From an uncultured Elusimicrobia bacterium (GTDB taxonomy: Bacteria > Elusimicrobiota > Endomicrobiia > Endomicrobiales > CAIRNS01): 64,000 nt of DNA. A program made the translations under genes and the position numbers. Shown here piece by piece: positions 7,916 through 18,097 of the stretch. Numbering within the stretch: position 1 is the first letter of the stretch; each line of letters opens with the position of its first letter. Location of the stretch: NCBI GenBank assembly GCA_903880015.1, contig CAIRNS010000011.1, forward strand, positions 25,764 through 89,763, given 5' to 3'. Under the pieces are notes generated by a model. The model ran no database searches. It saw only the letters and a list, made by a program, of their open reading frames with translations, and was not told the origin of the DNA.

Positions 7916-10900
7916 ATGACAATTAAACTAATGAACAATCGTTCTCGGAAATTTATTTTGCGCGCTGCACAGACATCAATAGCCAGAATTTTTTTCTCAC
8001 ATTTCACGAGAATCACTGCGGTAGTGACCTGTGTGTGTTTTTTATACAGCGCGGTCCTGAGCCAGACAATTCATGCCATAGTCACGCCGGCAGAAGAAAC
8101 GCACAGTTCATTGAATGCGTATTCGGGTGAGTTTAGCGTTCCCTATGCGCTGGGAAGAATTACTGACGCACAATACATGCGCAGCGACCGTGTTGTAATA
8201 AATATTCAGGACCTGCACTGCCATGCTGAGGTGCAAAGGAACATCGGGAAAATACTCGGACTCATTGACCGGCAGTACGGATTATCCAAGGTATATGTGG
8301 AAGGCGGCGTAGGCCCAGTAGACACTTCGTGGGTACAGGCGCTTGATAACCGGAAATACCGCGAAAAAGTTGTGGAAACGCTCATGGACGGCGGCGTTTT
8401 AACCGGTTCAGAATATTATTCGATACTGAGCGGCAAATTCAATCTTCTGCAGGGGTTGGAAGACAAAACTCTCTACACCCAAAACCTTGCGCGTCTGGGA
8501 ACCATCATCAACCAACGAGCAGAAATGCAGTCCCGATTACCTGAGTTTGCAAAAAGCATAACAACCATTCAAGACCACTACTATACATCACGCAACCAAC
8601 AACTAAACCGGATAATCGCCCGCCACGATGCCGGCGCACTATCTGCCGAAAAATATCTCCGCCTGCTGCTGCAGCTGGCAAAAAGAGCGGATGCGGACCT
8701 CAACGAATACCCCAACACGGTATCCTTCGTACGGCTATTTGAACTGCAAAAAGGGCTAAAATCAAAGAAGATAAACAAACAGCTGGTGCATTTTTTAGGA
8801 ACGCTAAAAGAGAAGTTACCGTACGCGACATACCGTCGTTTGATGGACAACTCTTCCGGCAACGCGCGGGCAGAAGAGCTGTATGCGGCGCTAAAGCGTG
8901 CGTCAAACGAGCATGCGCTCGACTTGACCAGTGAGTATAAGGAGCTACATCGCTTTTTCACCTTTGCAGATGAAAATCAGAACATAAACCCAGTCGCGCT
9001 TGTTCGTGAAGAAAAAAAGCTTATCAGCGACCTGCACGATCGGTTCAGCGCAAGCGCGGCAGAGCGCGAAGTGGCTTATATAGCAGACTTCTTTGAATAT
9101 GTGGAAAGATATGTCAACAACAAGTTGTCTGCGGAAGATCACCGCTATTATGTGAGCCATCAGGCAAAATTTCGACAGTTGTGGGCGAAATATACAACAA
9201 CAAACACCCTGCCCGCACTGGAACCATATTACGCAGTTCTGGACAAGTTCTATGCTGTCAACATCGAACGCAATAACTCCTTTTTGAAAAATATTTTTTC
9301 AAACGACCTTCCTGCGCCGGCAGCCGGCGGCGTTCTTCGCGTTCCCCGCGTTGACCAACTTGCCACAGTAACCGAGTCACTGAAATCAGCCAAAGAAATC
9401 ATTGTGGTGGTTACCGGCGGATTCCACACCGACGGGCTGACCCATCTGCTCAAAGACCGCGGCATATCATACCTAGTCATCACCCCTTCAATTACCAAAG
9501 ATGCAAAAATAGCAGAAGCGACATACAGCGAACTTGCCAAGCAGCAGGCGGCGGTGTTCGGCGCACAGGCGTTTGCCCTGATGCTCGAATCGACCTTTTT
9601 GAAATCAAAAAAATCAACCGCTGACATTAATGCATCCGATTTTGCCGAAGCGCGGGCGTGGGCGGAGAAACAACGCATACCGGCGGCACAAATCGAACAA
9701 TTTATCAATAATTTTATAACCAGGAAAAAGGCGAATGAAGTATTTGCCGAAACCTATGTCCGGCAATGGTGGAAAACGGAAAAGAATCAGGGTAAAGACA
9801 GTGCCGCTTTGCTGGCAGAACTCAATAAATCTCTTGAGGGGACTGAAGCCAAGGCCGCACTGTCTGATGATGAATCTTCCCTTACTTTAACCAGCGGCGA
9901 CGCACCGGTCACGATACGCTTGACGGATGCAACAGGGCAATATGTCTCCTCCGACGGTTCCCGCATTGCAGCGAAACGGGAATTGCGCGAAGTAGCGATT
10001 GTAGCCGCGGTCGCCACCTTATTTTTTATCATCAGCGCGATCGTGCCCAATGTCTCAGGGATTAGGACTGCTATCACCGCGCTTACGCTCGGCGTTGCCT
10101 TGTGGAAGGCGATAAATGGACTGACGATGCAGTATCAGGCTAGTGTCATTGAGCAAGCGGTACAGAAGGCACAAGGCTATCCTGCAATCAAGGCCCGCAC
10201 AGACATGATCGCGCCCGGCATGACGGTTGCTAATTATTTTGAAGATATTAAAACCAGGTATAAACTTCCTCAGAACATTCTGCTGACAATCCTATCCGAC
10301 CAACCGGACAAACCGGCGATGGCGTATCATCAACAGGAAAAAGCACTCAATAGAATCGGTATCAATCCGCGGGTTTTCTATGAAATCGAACGGATAGACA
10401 AAAATGTTGCCCGAAGCATCATTGTTATGCATGAACTCACTCATCTGCGTGAAGAAGCAGTGTTTACCAAGATGTCGGGGAAAATAACCACAGCATTGCA
10501 ACGACTTACTGCTTCGGGCGGCGGCGAGCTTATCGCATACCGCAGGCAGATGAGACATGCATATTTGTTATACCCAGGAATGGTTCGGTCTATATTCAAG
10601 CGTATGACCTTCACATTAAACCCCGGTAAAGGCACGCCGGTTGCGCCACAAGGCCCACCCGCGCAAAAAAAACCATTCTTTAGTTTTCCCGGTGTCACGG
10701 TTACAAACCTTGACGATGTTAAGAAAATCGTCAGAGAAACAATGATAGAGCAAGGAAAAGACAGAAATGAAAACACCTCTGATTTTGACAGCGAAGTCAC
10801 CTACTACTCCGTGTTGCTTTGGACGGTCAATAACGGAGATCCTACAGCAATAACCATTGAAGACCAAAAAATCGCGGAATCATTTTATGCTACTGCTAAT

Positions 10901-13900
10901 ATGACCGATCAAGAGCTCAACGATTTCGGGGTGGTGGAATATGACAATATGCAAGAACCGACTGCACAGGAACGAAAAAATATATTGATGGTCAATCTTG
11001 GACTGAACGCCGGGTTGGGCAGCAGCGTTAAGCGCGGCGAATACAAAAAAAATCTTATTAAACAATTCCTGAATCTCATCAGCCCTGGAATAGGAGCGAA
11101 AGGAACCGACCTCTATTTCCTTCTTCAGATAAACGGGAAGGAAGTACCCGTCAATATATCTGAGATAAAACTTTTACAGGCCGCCGTAAACGCTAAAATG
11201 TTCGGCAAACTGGCCGTTCGTGAAGTGGTAAATATCGAGTCAGCTCCCTCAATCCTTGGCTTGTATGACCAGATGAACATTTACGGCAGAAATGGCATTG
11301 ATCATCCTTGGAAAAAATTAACATACCGGCAAATATTCGCCCAGGAAGGCATTCAATTGGACGAACCCCATCGCGTGGGATTTCTTCCCGGATTAAACCG
11401 TGAAATCCCTAAAAAGATGCCGACCGATGAAGAACAAAAAATCGAAAACTTACGCGCGGCGGGAGAAAGCAAAAAAAGTTTTCCTCCTCAAATTACCGCT
11501 TCAGGCAGTCATGGACAAGTGATTTTTTGGCTACTCAAAAACCTGCTTGACCCTGAATTTGAGGAAAAACAGGGATGGGCAGAAGAAGGGAAGAGTACCA
11601 TTATCGCCATTACCAATTCTGACGGAGTAGGCAATCGCGTCGATGCAAAAATAGCTTCGCATGTCGCACGGACCAATACACCCATTGCCATGCTGGCGAC
11701 TCCCAGGACTACTGATGATGTCAAGGGAGGTATTTTTGGTCTTTTAACAAAAGGTTCAACCCGTTTTCCCTGGGTACTTGAATTAGCGGTAGCCGCCAAA
11801 AATAAGGAAAAGGAAGTATTCTTAAGAAAGGGAGTGGAGAAAGACGGCGCTGCGCCGGGAGACGGTGGCAGATTCGGCAAACAGCTATTTAACACCAATT
11901 CCGTAGTTCTCAATCTTTCCGTCCTAGGGCCTTTTGTGCGGGAACTGAAAGATTATATGGGCCTGGATGAGTACCTGGAATTGATCACCCCGAGCCCTAT
12001 CGTAAGCGACAAAATGCAGGGTGCGACACCGTATGTGCAGATTGAGGGTGCTATGGGCACATCGATTCTAAAAATCAATGCTTATTTGGAATCTAAAATA
12101 ATATTGGGCGATCCAACGATCATGGCGTTGATGAAGAAATATTCCATCCCAACACAGAACTTCAAGTTTTTGCGGATTATTAACATACCTCGCAAATTTT
12201 TTGCTCCCGTAAAGTTTTCCTGGGACTTTATTTATCAAACTCTGACATCATTGATGAAAATCAATACGGAAACATGGATTCCTGACATGATGCGAGAAGA
12301 CACATTCCCCAAAATAATGCCTGATGGAGATGACGGAACCTCGAAATGGTATCTGGAAATGCACAATTGCCAGCAAGCATTCGGACAGGCTGATCTGAGC
12401 AAATGCACCAGCTTCGATGCTTCAGGTATTAGGGAAGAATGTGCCGTCACATGGTCGGATGCCGCCTTTGTAGGCACCTTTGCCATTTCGAGCAGATACA
12501 AAGGGTTGATTAATCTTAATGAAGCACTCAACGATTCACTGCTTCCCGGAAGAACAAAAGGATTCCTCTATTTTGAGAACGCAGTAATTGACATAGATGA
12601 AAAGGGCATACTCACATTTTCTACCGATGTTGGCGGCAGCAAAAAACAATGGACATTACAATATCTCAGCAACGGAAAGTTCAGAGAGTTGGTCACCACG
12701 CAGAAAGATTCCGGAGCGATATCGTTTACCAGTACGGTTACGGGAGACAAGGCATTCATCTCGCACGCGAGAATTAAATCGCTCGGGACATATCTCATCA
12801 AATTCGGCACCGCCGGTTGGCGCCCTGAAACAAAGGATTTCACTCTTGCCCGCGTTCAACTTTTTGCTGAGGCATTAGCAAGAACATATGAAACCGAGAA
12901 CGGCGACGACCGCAGCAGGGCAATTCTTATTGGTTTTGATCCCCGCAAGAACAACAAGGAATTCGTCAGAGAAATGGCAAGTATTCTTACGGGACACGGC
13001 ATCTCGGTAGACATCATCGCACAGGAACCCACCATCACGCCGGCATTAGCTATTTTTGCCGCAGAAAAACGCTATGGCAAAGATTATCATTATGTGGTAA
13101 ATTTTTCCGCCAGCCACAGCAGTAACCGATATAGCGGCATCAAACTGCTCCTGCCTAACGGCAGACCCGCACCGGATGCTACCACACAGACAATCCAAAA
13201 AATTGTGAATGAATTAGGGGATAATAAGAATAATGAGGCTATCCCGTCGCTTGTATACGATGATGCAAAAGCAATTGGTTTGCTGCACGAAGTCAGCGTA
13301 ACGGAGGCGGTTAAAGAATATGTTGACCCCTTCATCAGAGCCAAGCGAGATTCCGGCGCTTGGGACAAAGTAACAGCATACCTTGCGGCTGACGACCGGG
13401 CCTTTATAACTTTCGACGCCATGCAGGGCGGCTCAGTAAGTTATTGGGAAGCAATAATGGATCGCCTGCTCATTGATGTAAACGATGCCCGCAAACAACT
13501 GAACCTGCCACCGCGCACGGCAGATTCACTCTTCAGGACCGTTCATCGCGCCAACGCTGATCCGGCGTTTAGCGAAGTTGGCGGGGTGCCAAACCCTTAT
13601 ACGCGTAAAAACATAGCAACTATCCTCGGTCTGCTTAACGAAAACTCTCGGCCTGATCATGAGCTTGCGATTATGGTCGATTGCGATGGAGATTCAGTTG
13701 CTGCCGCTGATAAAGAAGGGACGCTGAAAGCAAACGAGATCGGCGCAATCCTTCTCTATGAAGCGGTCAGAAAACAGTGGACTAACACGGTGAAACAAGA
13801 CGAATGGCCCGATCTATTGATCACTCAGTCAATCGCAACAAGTGGCATGGCACACGCATTAGCAACCTATTTCAACAACCAAAATGAAAAAAACCATATC

Positions 13901-16807
13901 AGCGCTCGGATAAAATTTACACCGGACACCGAAGTTGGATTTAAAAGTTTACCGCCGGCGATGGATGACCTTGCTGCAGCGGGAAAAAAAGCGGATCGTC
14001 CTTTTAAACGCGTCCTGGGCTTTGAATCAAGCGGGCATGTCTGGGCTGATGGATGGACTGGCATGGATGACGGATTATTCGTAGGATTCGACCTCATCGC
14101 CGCCGTGGCAGGCTGGAATGAGGACAAAAACAGTTTACCACCGTCATTTAAGGGATTATCGCAGATTCGCAAAGAGATTGATGCCCTCATCGGTTCCCGC
14201 TATGCTTTCGAAGAGCAGTCTGTCGAGGAATCAGCAGCCGCACGATCATCGGCATTGTTTAAGCTTAATGAAAATGAAATTACAAGAACCATAAATCAAT
14301 TGCTTGAATTGAATAATTATCCTGCCAAGGTTCAAGAATGCATACTGACTGACGGAGTAAAAATAATTCTCACCAACGGCGACTGGCTCCTTATACGAAA
14401 ATCTGGCACTGAACCCCAGTTCCGCATCGCCACCCAAGCAATCATGCCCAACGATGCCCCCCCAGAATCATATCGCAATAGCACGCTTTTTGCCATCTGT
14501 AAAGAACTATTGGGCGCTACGGAAACAAACGACGGGGATAGCGATGAAGCAGCGCTCAATGCAAGTACAAACCCGCTGCCGGCTGATAAAGAAGTACTGC
14601 AACCGGTCATTAAGGCTATCTCATCGCCCTTGGCAGCGGCTGTCCTTCTACTCAACAGTGCTATTGCCGAAAATATCGGCGGTGATCGACCAATTTTTGC
14701 GGCCGCCCCGGTAATCTCAAAAATGCTGTGGGGCGTTTTGATGAAGGACGCGACCCCTCTTTCCGGACTCAAACGACGCGCTGAAGTGACCGGCGGCGTG
14801 TTTATCGCCGCCAGAACGGCTTCTTCTCAGCAAGAATGGACTGACCTCCTGAGACAAACAATAATAGCCGCCTCGAACCATGCTAATCGTCAGTCCATAG
14901 TTAATGACGGTTTATTTGTCGTTATCTCTCAAGAAACAGGAGAGGCGAACTTTACAACGGGGAACGGAGAGAAAACTTCTTCAATCCTTGCCAGACAAAT
15001 CACCTGCGGCAACGGCTATATCGTTGAATTCATATCTCCCTACTTTGAAGACGGTCGCGATACGATACCGCAGCAATTGCTTACATTCATCAGCGAAGAT
15101 CCGCGGGTACGGGCGGTCTTTCCCGATTCGATTGGCACCGAAAACCGTGACAGCGGGGCGCCGTATGCGGTCATCGAGAATAGCAATATGGATGAACGGT
15201 CCCTGGCGGCACAACCCGTACGCTTTGCCGCGATGGGACAAGCAGTGCGCATCAACGCCCTGGAGCATGCGGACACTCCTGAACTTCTTGGCAGTATCCG
15301 TGATATTGAGACAGCGTTCATTAACCGCAACGCGCGACAAGTGTCCGCACGCCCTTTCCTGACAGCGGGCGTCATAATCGACACTTTCGAAGATCTACAT
15401 CGGTTAAATTCTGCTCAGCGGCTTGAGGAACTCAGAGATTCAGCACCGGGACACAGCAATGACGGCACCAGTTATTTAGCCGTATCCCTGAAGCTCAGCC
15501 CCGCGATACTGGCGGAAGCGCTTAAACCCAACAGCAAGACACACCGGGAGTTGGCGGAGATAGTCACTAAAATGCATGCGGCGAAATTGAGCGCAACGAT
15601 AAGTATTGCCATCGAAAACCTCGATACTCCGGAGGGGTTTGCCCAGTTCCATGCGGCCGCCGGCATACTGCTCGCAGAAAATCAGATTGACGCCAACAGC
15701 ATCACCCTGCGCCAGGAAGCCATGAACCGGGAGCAGGTCAATAAACTTGTTCCTGCTGATTTGAACACCGTTGTCCATGGCGTTAAAATCAATGCTCTGC
15801 TTGCGGTTCGTTTTGAACAATCTGATTTTTATATCGTCCGCCCTGCGTTCGCTGAAGAAGGCATCGGGTATGACATGACCTATGTGTTAGGCAGTAATTT
15901 GGTGTCAAGCGTTCCCGCACGCGCAAGCTTAGAATTAACGCGGGAGACCGCGCAAGAAACAATTGTTGTTGACCCGCAAATCGCTGCAAAAGAACTTGAT
16001 GCATTGCGCGCGAAAACAAGCGCAGTTTGTCTCGGAGACGATATGCGTGCTGCTGTCCGCGATGATGCATCGCTGGAAGACGGAATACGCGCATTCATAC
16101 TGTCGCTCTTTAGAGCAAAGAAAACAGATCCGCAGTATCAGTTTAACGAAGGGTTTGATGAAGGATTTGGCGCCCGTGCTGCAGCTGCGGATACTGAAAT
16201 CAACCGACTCCTGACATTCTCATGGTTCCCCAATGCTGACCTTGATCGGAACGTAGCAGCGTTGCGCTTGGCAGAACAATGCATCGCCCAGCTGACGCTG
16301 CCAATAACCTCGAAAAAACCCGGAGACCCGCTGCGTGACAGCCGGCTCCTCGGCACACTATATGCAAAGCTGGGAACATTGCTCATAAAAGACACTCCCG
16401 CCGGTATGCCGATTGATAATGTCCGGCTGCAAGCGCGCGCGCAAGCGGCGCGCTACATTAGTAAACTGCAATCACCCGGAACTGTAGCAGGGAGTTCGGC
16501 GGCGGGCACCTTTGACAGAGATACACGGCAACTAAACAGGTTGGGTGAACAGGCAGAATCAGTACTCAAAGAAGCTACCAACGGGTCGTCTAAAGCATCA
16601 ATCATACAACCCCGGGCGCAGGAGCTCATCAACCGACTGGGCGCATATATGGATATGCAGGATGTGGATAATCCCTCATACAGCATAGCAGCTCAATGGA
16701 TTATACAATTACTGCCCTATGGCAAGTTTGAGTTCAAAACAACCATCAGGAAATTTACTCAAGAATCACTGCCCGAAGCAATGCGCGCGGTACTGGAAGC
16801 TGCCTAA
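7916..16807 (+). CDS. Giant multidomain protein with uridylyltransferase and phosphohexomutase domains
   Basis: The product has 2963 residues in one unbroken frame. Residues 34-54 form a hydrophobic signal or anchor. Residues ~60-530 are a module shared with giant protein 2 (IQDLHCH near 97, GGFHTDG near 502). A second membrane segment lies at ~693-738, followed by a zinc-peptidase-like HELTH (839-843). Residues ~950-1500 resemble UTP-glucose-1-P uridylyltransferase (LNAGLGSS loop near 1029; GSHGQV and SDGVGNRVD). Residues ~1625-2185 are a full phosphohexomutase: FGTAGWRP, SASHSS phosphoserine loop (~1732), DCDGD metal loop (1922-1926), ESSGH (~2037) and RKSGTEP (2161). The last ~750 residues are unassigned, with a barrel-like stretch at ~2520-2680. 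Together these enzymes would convert hexose-6-P to UDP-hexose. Deviations: the mutase metal loop lacks the usual final Arg. Start has a GGAGGA site. Whether it acts in cytoplasm or envelope is unclear. Confidence 0.85.
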   Translation: MTIKLMNNRSRKFILRAAQTSIARIFFSHFTRITAVVTCVCFLYSAVLSQTIHAIVTPAEETHSSLNAYSGEFSVPYALGRITDAQYMRSDRVVINIQDLHCHAEVQRNIGKILGLIDRQYGLSKVYVEGGVGPVDTSWVQALDNRKYREKVVETLMDGGVLTGSEYYSILSGKFNLLQGLEDKTLYTQNLARLGTIINQRAEMQSRLPEFAKSITTIQDHYYTSRNQQLNRIIARHDAGALSAEKYLRLLLQLAKRADADLNEYPNTVSFVRLFELQKGLKSKKINKQLVHFLGTLKEKLPYATYRRLMDNSSGNARAEELYAALKRASNEHALDLTSEYKELHRFFTFADENQNINPVALVREEKKLISDLHDRFSASAAEREVAYIADFFEYVERYVNNKLSAEDHRYYVSHQAKFRQLWAKYTTTNTLPALEPYYAVLDKFYAVNIERNNSFLKNIFSNDLPAPAAGGVLRVPRVDQLATVTESLKSAKEIIVVVTGGFHTDGLTHLLKDRGISYLVITPSITKDAKIAEATYSELAKQQAAVFGAQAFALMLESTFLKSKKSTADINASDFAEARAWAEKQRIPAAQIEQFINNFITRKKANEVFAETYVRQWWKTEKNQGKDSAALLAELNKSLEGTEAKAALSDDESSLTLTSGDAPVTIRLTDATGQYVSSDGSRIAAKRELREVAIVAAVATLFFIISAIVPNVSGIRTAITALTLGVALWKAINGLTMQYQASVIEQAVQKAQGYPAIKARTDMIAPGMTVANYFEDIKTRYKLPQNILLTILSDQPDKPAMAYHQQEKALNRIGINPRVFYEIERIDKNVARSIIVMHELTHLREEAVFTKMSGKITTALQRLTASGGGELIAYRRQMRHAYLLYPGMVRSIFKRMTFTLNPGKGTPVAPQGPPAQKKPFFSFPGVTVTNLDDVKKIVRETMIEQGKDRNENTSDFDSEVTYYSVLLWTVNNGDPTAITIEDQKIAESFYATANMTDQELNDFGVVEYDNMQEPTAQERKNILMVNLGLNAGLGSSVKRGEYKKNLIKQFLNLISPGIGAKGTDLYFLLQINGKEVPVNISEIKLLQAAVNAKMFGKLAVREVVNIESAPSILGLYDQMNIYGRNGIDHPWKKLTYRQIFAQEGIQLDEPHRVGFLPGLNREIPKKMPTDEEQKIENLRAAGESKKSFPPQITASGSHGQVIFWLLKNLLDPEFEEKQGWAEEGKSTIIAITNSDGVGNRVDAKIASHVARTNTPIAMLATPRTTDDVKGGIFGLLTKGSTRFPWVLELAVAAKNKEKEVFLRKGVEKDGAAPGDGGRFGKQLFNTNSVVLNLSVLGPFVRELKDYMGLDEYLELITPSPIVSDKMQGATPYVQIEGAMGTSILKINAYLESKIILGDPTIMALMKKYSIPTQNFKFLRIINIPRKFFAPVKFSWDFIYQTLTSLMKINTETWIPDMMREDTFPKIMPDGDDGTSKWYLEMHNCQQAFGQADLSKCTSFDASGIREECAVTWSDAAFVGTFAISSRYKGLINLNEALNDSLLPGRTKGFLYFENAVIDIDEKGILTFSTDVGGSKKQWTLQYLSNGKFRELVTTQKDSGAISFTSTVTGDKAFISHARIKSLGTYLIKFGTAGWRPETKDFTLARVQLFAEALARTYETENGDDRSRAILIGFDPRKNNKEFVREMASILTGHGISVDIIAQEPTITPALAIFAAEKRYGKDYHYVVNFSASHSSNRYSGIKLLLPNGRPAPDATTQTIQKIVNELGDNKNNEAIPSLVYDDAKAIGLLHEVSVTEAVKEYVDPFIRAKRDSGAWDKVTAYLAADDRAFITFDAMQGGSVSYWEAIMDRLLIDVNDARKQLNLPPRTADSLFRTVHRANADPAFSEVGGVPNPYTRKNIATILGLLNENSRPDHELAIMVDCDGDSVAAADKEGTLKANEIGAILLYEAVRKQWTNTVKQDEWPDLLITQSIATSGMAHALATYFNNQNEKNHISARIKFTPDTEVGFKSLPPAMDDLAAAGKKADRPFKRVLGFESSGHVWADGWTGMDDGLFVGFDLIAAVAGWNEDKNSLPPSFKGLSQIRKEIDALIGSRYAFEEQSVEESAAARSSALFKLNENEITRTINQLLELNNYPAKVQECILTDGVKIILTNGDWLLIRKSGTEPQFRIATQAIMPNDAPPESYRNSTLFAICKELLGATETNDGDSDEAALNASTNPLPADKEVLQPVIKAISSPLAAAVLLLNSAIAENIGGDRPIFAAAPVISKMLWGVLMKDATPLSGLKRRAEVTGGVFIAARTASSQQEWTDLLRQTIIAASNHANRQSIVNDGLFVVISQETGEANFTTGNGEKTSSILARQITCGNGYIVEFISPYFEDGRDTIPQQLLTFISEDPRVRAVFPDSIGTENRDSGAPYAVIENSNMDERSLAAQPVRFAAMGQAVRINALEHADTPELLGSIRDIETAFINRNARQVSARPFLTAGVIIDTFEDLHRLNSAQRLEELRDSAPGHSNDGTSYLAVSLKLSPAILAEALKPNSKTHRELAEIVTKMHAAKLSATISIAIENLDTPEGFAQFHAAAGILLAENQIDANSITLRQEAMNREQVNKLVPADLNTVVHGVKINALLAVRFEQSDFYIVRPAFAEEGIGYDMTYVLGSNLVSSVPARASLELTRETAQETIVVDPQIAAKELDALRAKTSAVCLGDDMRAAVRDDASLEDGIRAFILSLFRAKKTDPQYQFNEGFDEGFGARAAAADTEINRLLTFSWFPNADLDRNVAALRLAEQCIAQLTLPITSKKPGDPLRDSRLLGTLYAKLGTLLIKDTPAGMPIDNVRLQARAQAARYISKLQSPGTVAGSSAAGTFDRDTRQLNRLGEQAESVLKEATNGSSKASIIQPRAQELINRLGAYMDMQDVDNPSYSIAAQWIIQLLPYGKFEFKTTIRKFTQESLPEAMRAVLEAA

Positions 16808-16846
16808 AAAACGACATCGCTCACATGCCGCGGAGATAATCGCTTC

Positions 16847-16872
16847 GCAACACACTTTACTGCGTTGTTTTT
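16847..16872 (+). terminator. Possible rho-independent terminator after giant protein 1
   Basis: GCAACACA pairs with TGCGTTGT across a six-base loop (seven of eight pairs, one of them G-U), followed by five T. The stem is short, so the call is tentative. Confidence 0.4.
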
Positions 16873-16946
16873 GACCTTTTCGTCCCCCTATATCTGTTTG
16901 CAGCCCTGATAAAGCAGTGGGGATTACAGGCGAACGATGACAATTA

Positions 16947-17279
16947 TTAATCAGATTTTATCATTATCAGCATCATCTTAAATTTTTCGATTGCCTGCAG
17001 TGCATGGGGCTTATTGGCGGGCAAAATGATGTAATCGCCTTTGGTAACCGCATGGCGCACCCCGGCGATAAATATTTCTGCTTTTCCGTCAACAATATAT
17101 ACCAGCGCATCGAACGGGGCAGTATGCTCGCTGAGCCCCTGATCGCGGTCAAAAGCAAATATCGTTGCCGTGCCGGTACTTTTTCGTATAATTTCCTGGC
17201 TCACTATGGCGTTTTCCTGATAGCTGACGGCTTCTTCAAGACACACTACAACCCCTACCTTGCTTTTACCCTGTTTCAT
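16947..17279 (-). CDS. Small cupin-domain protein
   Basis: This is a single-domain cupin of 110 residues. Cupin motif 1 appears as the EHTAPFDALVYIVDG stretch (about 51-65) and motif 2 as KGDYIILPANKPHALQA (80-96), with H52 and H92 as likely metal ligands. The first motif has only one of the usual two histidines, so metal binding may be weak. Such small cupins act as isomerases, dioxygenases or effector sensors; no substrate can be named. The ATG has a GGGGGG site six bases upstream; a GTG one codon earlier is possible. It is divergent from the TetR efflux operon and could respond to the same signal, but that is only positional. Confidence 0.8.
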   Translation of the reverse strand: MKQGKSKVGVVVCLEEAVSYQENAIVSQEIIRKSTGTATIFAFDRDQGLSEHTAPFDALVYIVDGKAEIFIAGVRHAVTKGDYIILPANKPHALQAIEKFKMMLIMIKSD

Positions 17280-17385
17280 CACAATCCCCCCATGATTCTC
17301 GTAATTGACGGTGGTGACTTCTCACAAAGCCATACTACCATATCGCATAGTTGTTGTCGATGGGACTCTTGCCTGTCACCCCCCG

Positions 17386-17414
17386 TTGACTATTTGCGAC
17401 TAAAAGAATATACT
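17386..17414 (+). promoter_or_regulatory. Promoter of the tetR efflux operon
   Basis: TTGACT (17386-17391) and TATACT (17409-17414) are separated by exactly 17 bases. The TetR-type operator begins at the next base, so repressor binding would block initiation. Confidence 0.75.
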
Positions 17415-17436
17415 AATGACTGACCAGTCAGTCATT
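17415..17436. promoter_or_regulatory. TetR-family operator palindrome
   Basis: Perfect 10-base arms, AATGACTGAC and GTCAGTCATT, flank a central CA. The site spans the expected transcription start immediately downstream of the -10 box and upstream of a TetR-family gene, the classic geometry for autorepression. Confidence 0.75.
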
Positions 17437-17491
17437 ATAACTGTACGGCCGGCGTAGCATGCGGAAACCAGAGCCAAAAAGGAGACATTTT

Positions 17492-18097
17492 ATGCCATCA
17501 GTTCTCAGTAAAAAAGAAACAATGCGCAAGCATATCATTGTCGCCGCAATCCGAGTTCTTAACGATAAAGAATACCATGAATGTCTTATCGATATAATTG
17601 CAAAAAAAGCCGGTATAGGCAAGGGGACAGTATACTTGTACTTTAAAAGCAAACAGGAACTGTATTATTCCATACTTTTTGAACTGGTACATGAAGCAAG
17701 AAGAATCGCCGGCGCAGCAATAAAAGGCAGTAGCACGCCCCCCGAACAATTGCGCATGCTTCTTGAACAACTAAACGGCTTCATTGATTCACACGGCAAC
17801 GCTTTTATAATAGCCAGAGCGGAAGCAGGAAATTTCAAAGGAAAAATGCTGGTGTTATCCACACAATTGTACGGTGGGCTATTGGAACAGATAGGGAAAA
17901 TATTTGAAGACGGCGTCACTAAGAAAATATTTAATACATATCCGCCGACATTTATGGGCGCGCTGATTATGTCTTCATTGTTGACAGCAGCAAAATATAG
18001 ACAGATGAACAGACCGGGGGCGCGCGCGGTTACCCCCGCACTCCTGGCGGAAATATACATGAACGGCATTTGCACAAAAAACAAGAGGAGCCAATGA
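17492..18097 (+). CDS. TetR-family transcriptional repressor
   Basis: The protein is 201 residues with an N-terminal helix-turn-helix (IDIIAKKAGIGKGTVYLYF, about residues 35-53) followed by the KSKQELY helix typical of TetR/AcrR regulators. The C-terminal ligand-binding half is divergent, as usual. The ATG was chosen for its AAAAGGAG site with a seven-base gap; an upstream in-frame start at 17459 lacks one. A perfect palindrome overlaps its promoter, and it overlaps the downstream adaptor gene by one base. It very likely represses its own operon, which encodes a tripartite drug exporter, and is released by a substrate of that pump. The ligand is unknown. Confidence 0.92.
   Translation: MPSVLSKKETMRKHIIVAAIRVLNDKEYHECLIDIIAKKAGIGKGTVYLYFKSKQELYYSILFELVHEARRIAGAAIKGSSTPPEQLRMLLEQLNGFIDSHGNAFIIARAEAGNFKGKMLVLSTQLYGGLLEQIGKIFEDGVTKKIFNTYPPTFMGALIMSSLLTAAKYRQMNRPGARAVTPALLAEIYMNGICTKNKRSQ

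Noticed and set aside
7916..16807. Giant frame as an assembly artefact or fused pseudogene
   Set aside because: The frame is continuous through several recognisable domains, has a good ribosome site, and a second gene of similar plan exists in the window.
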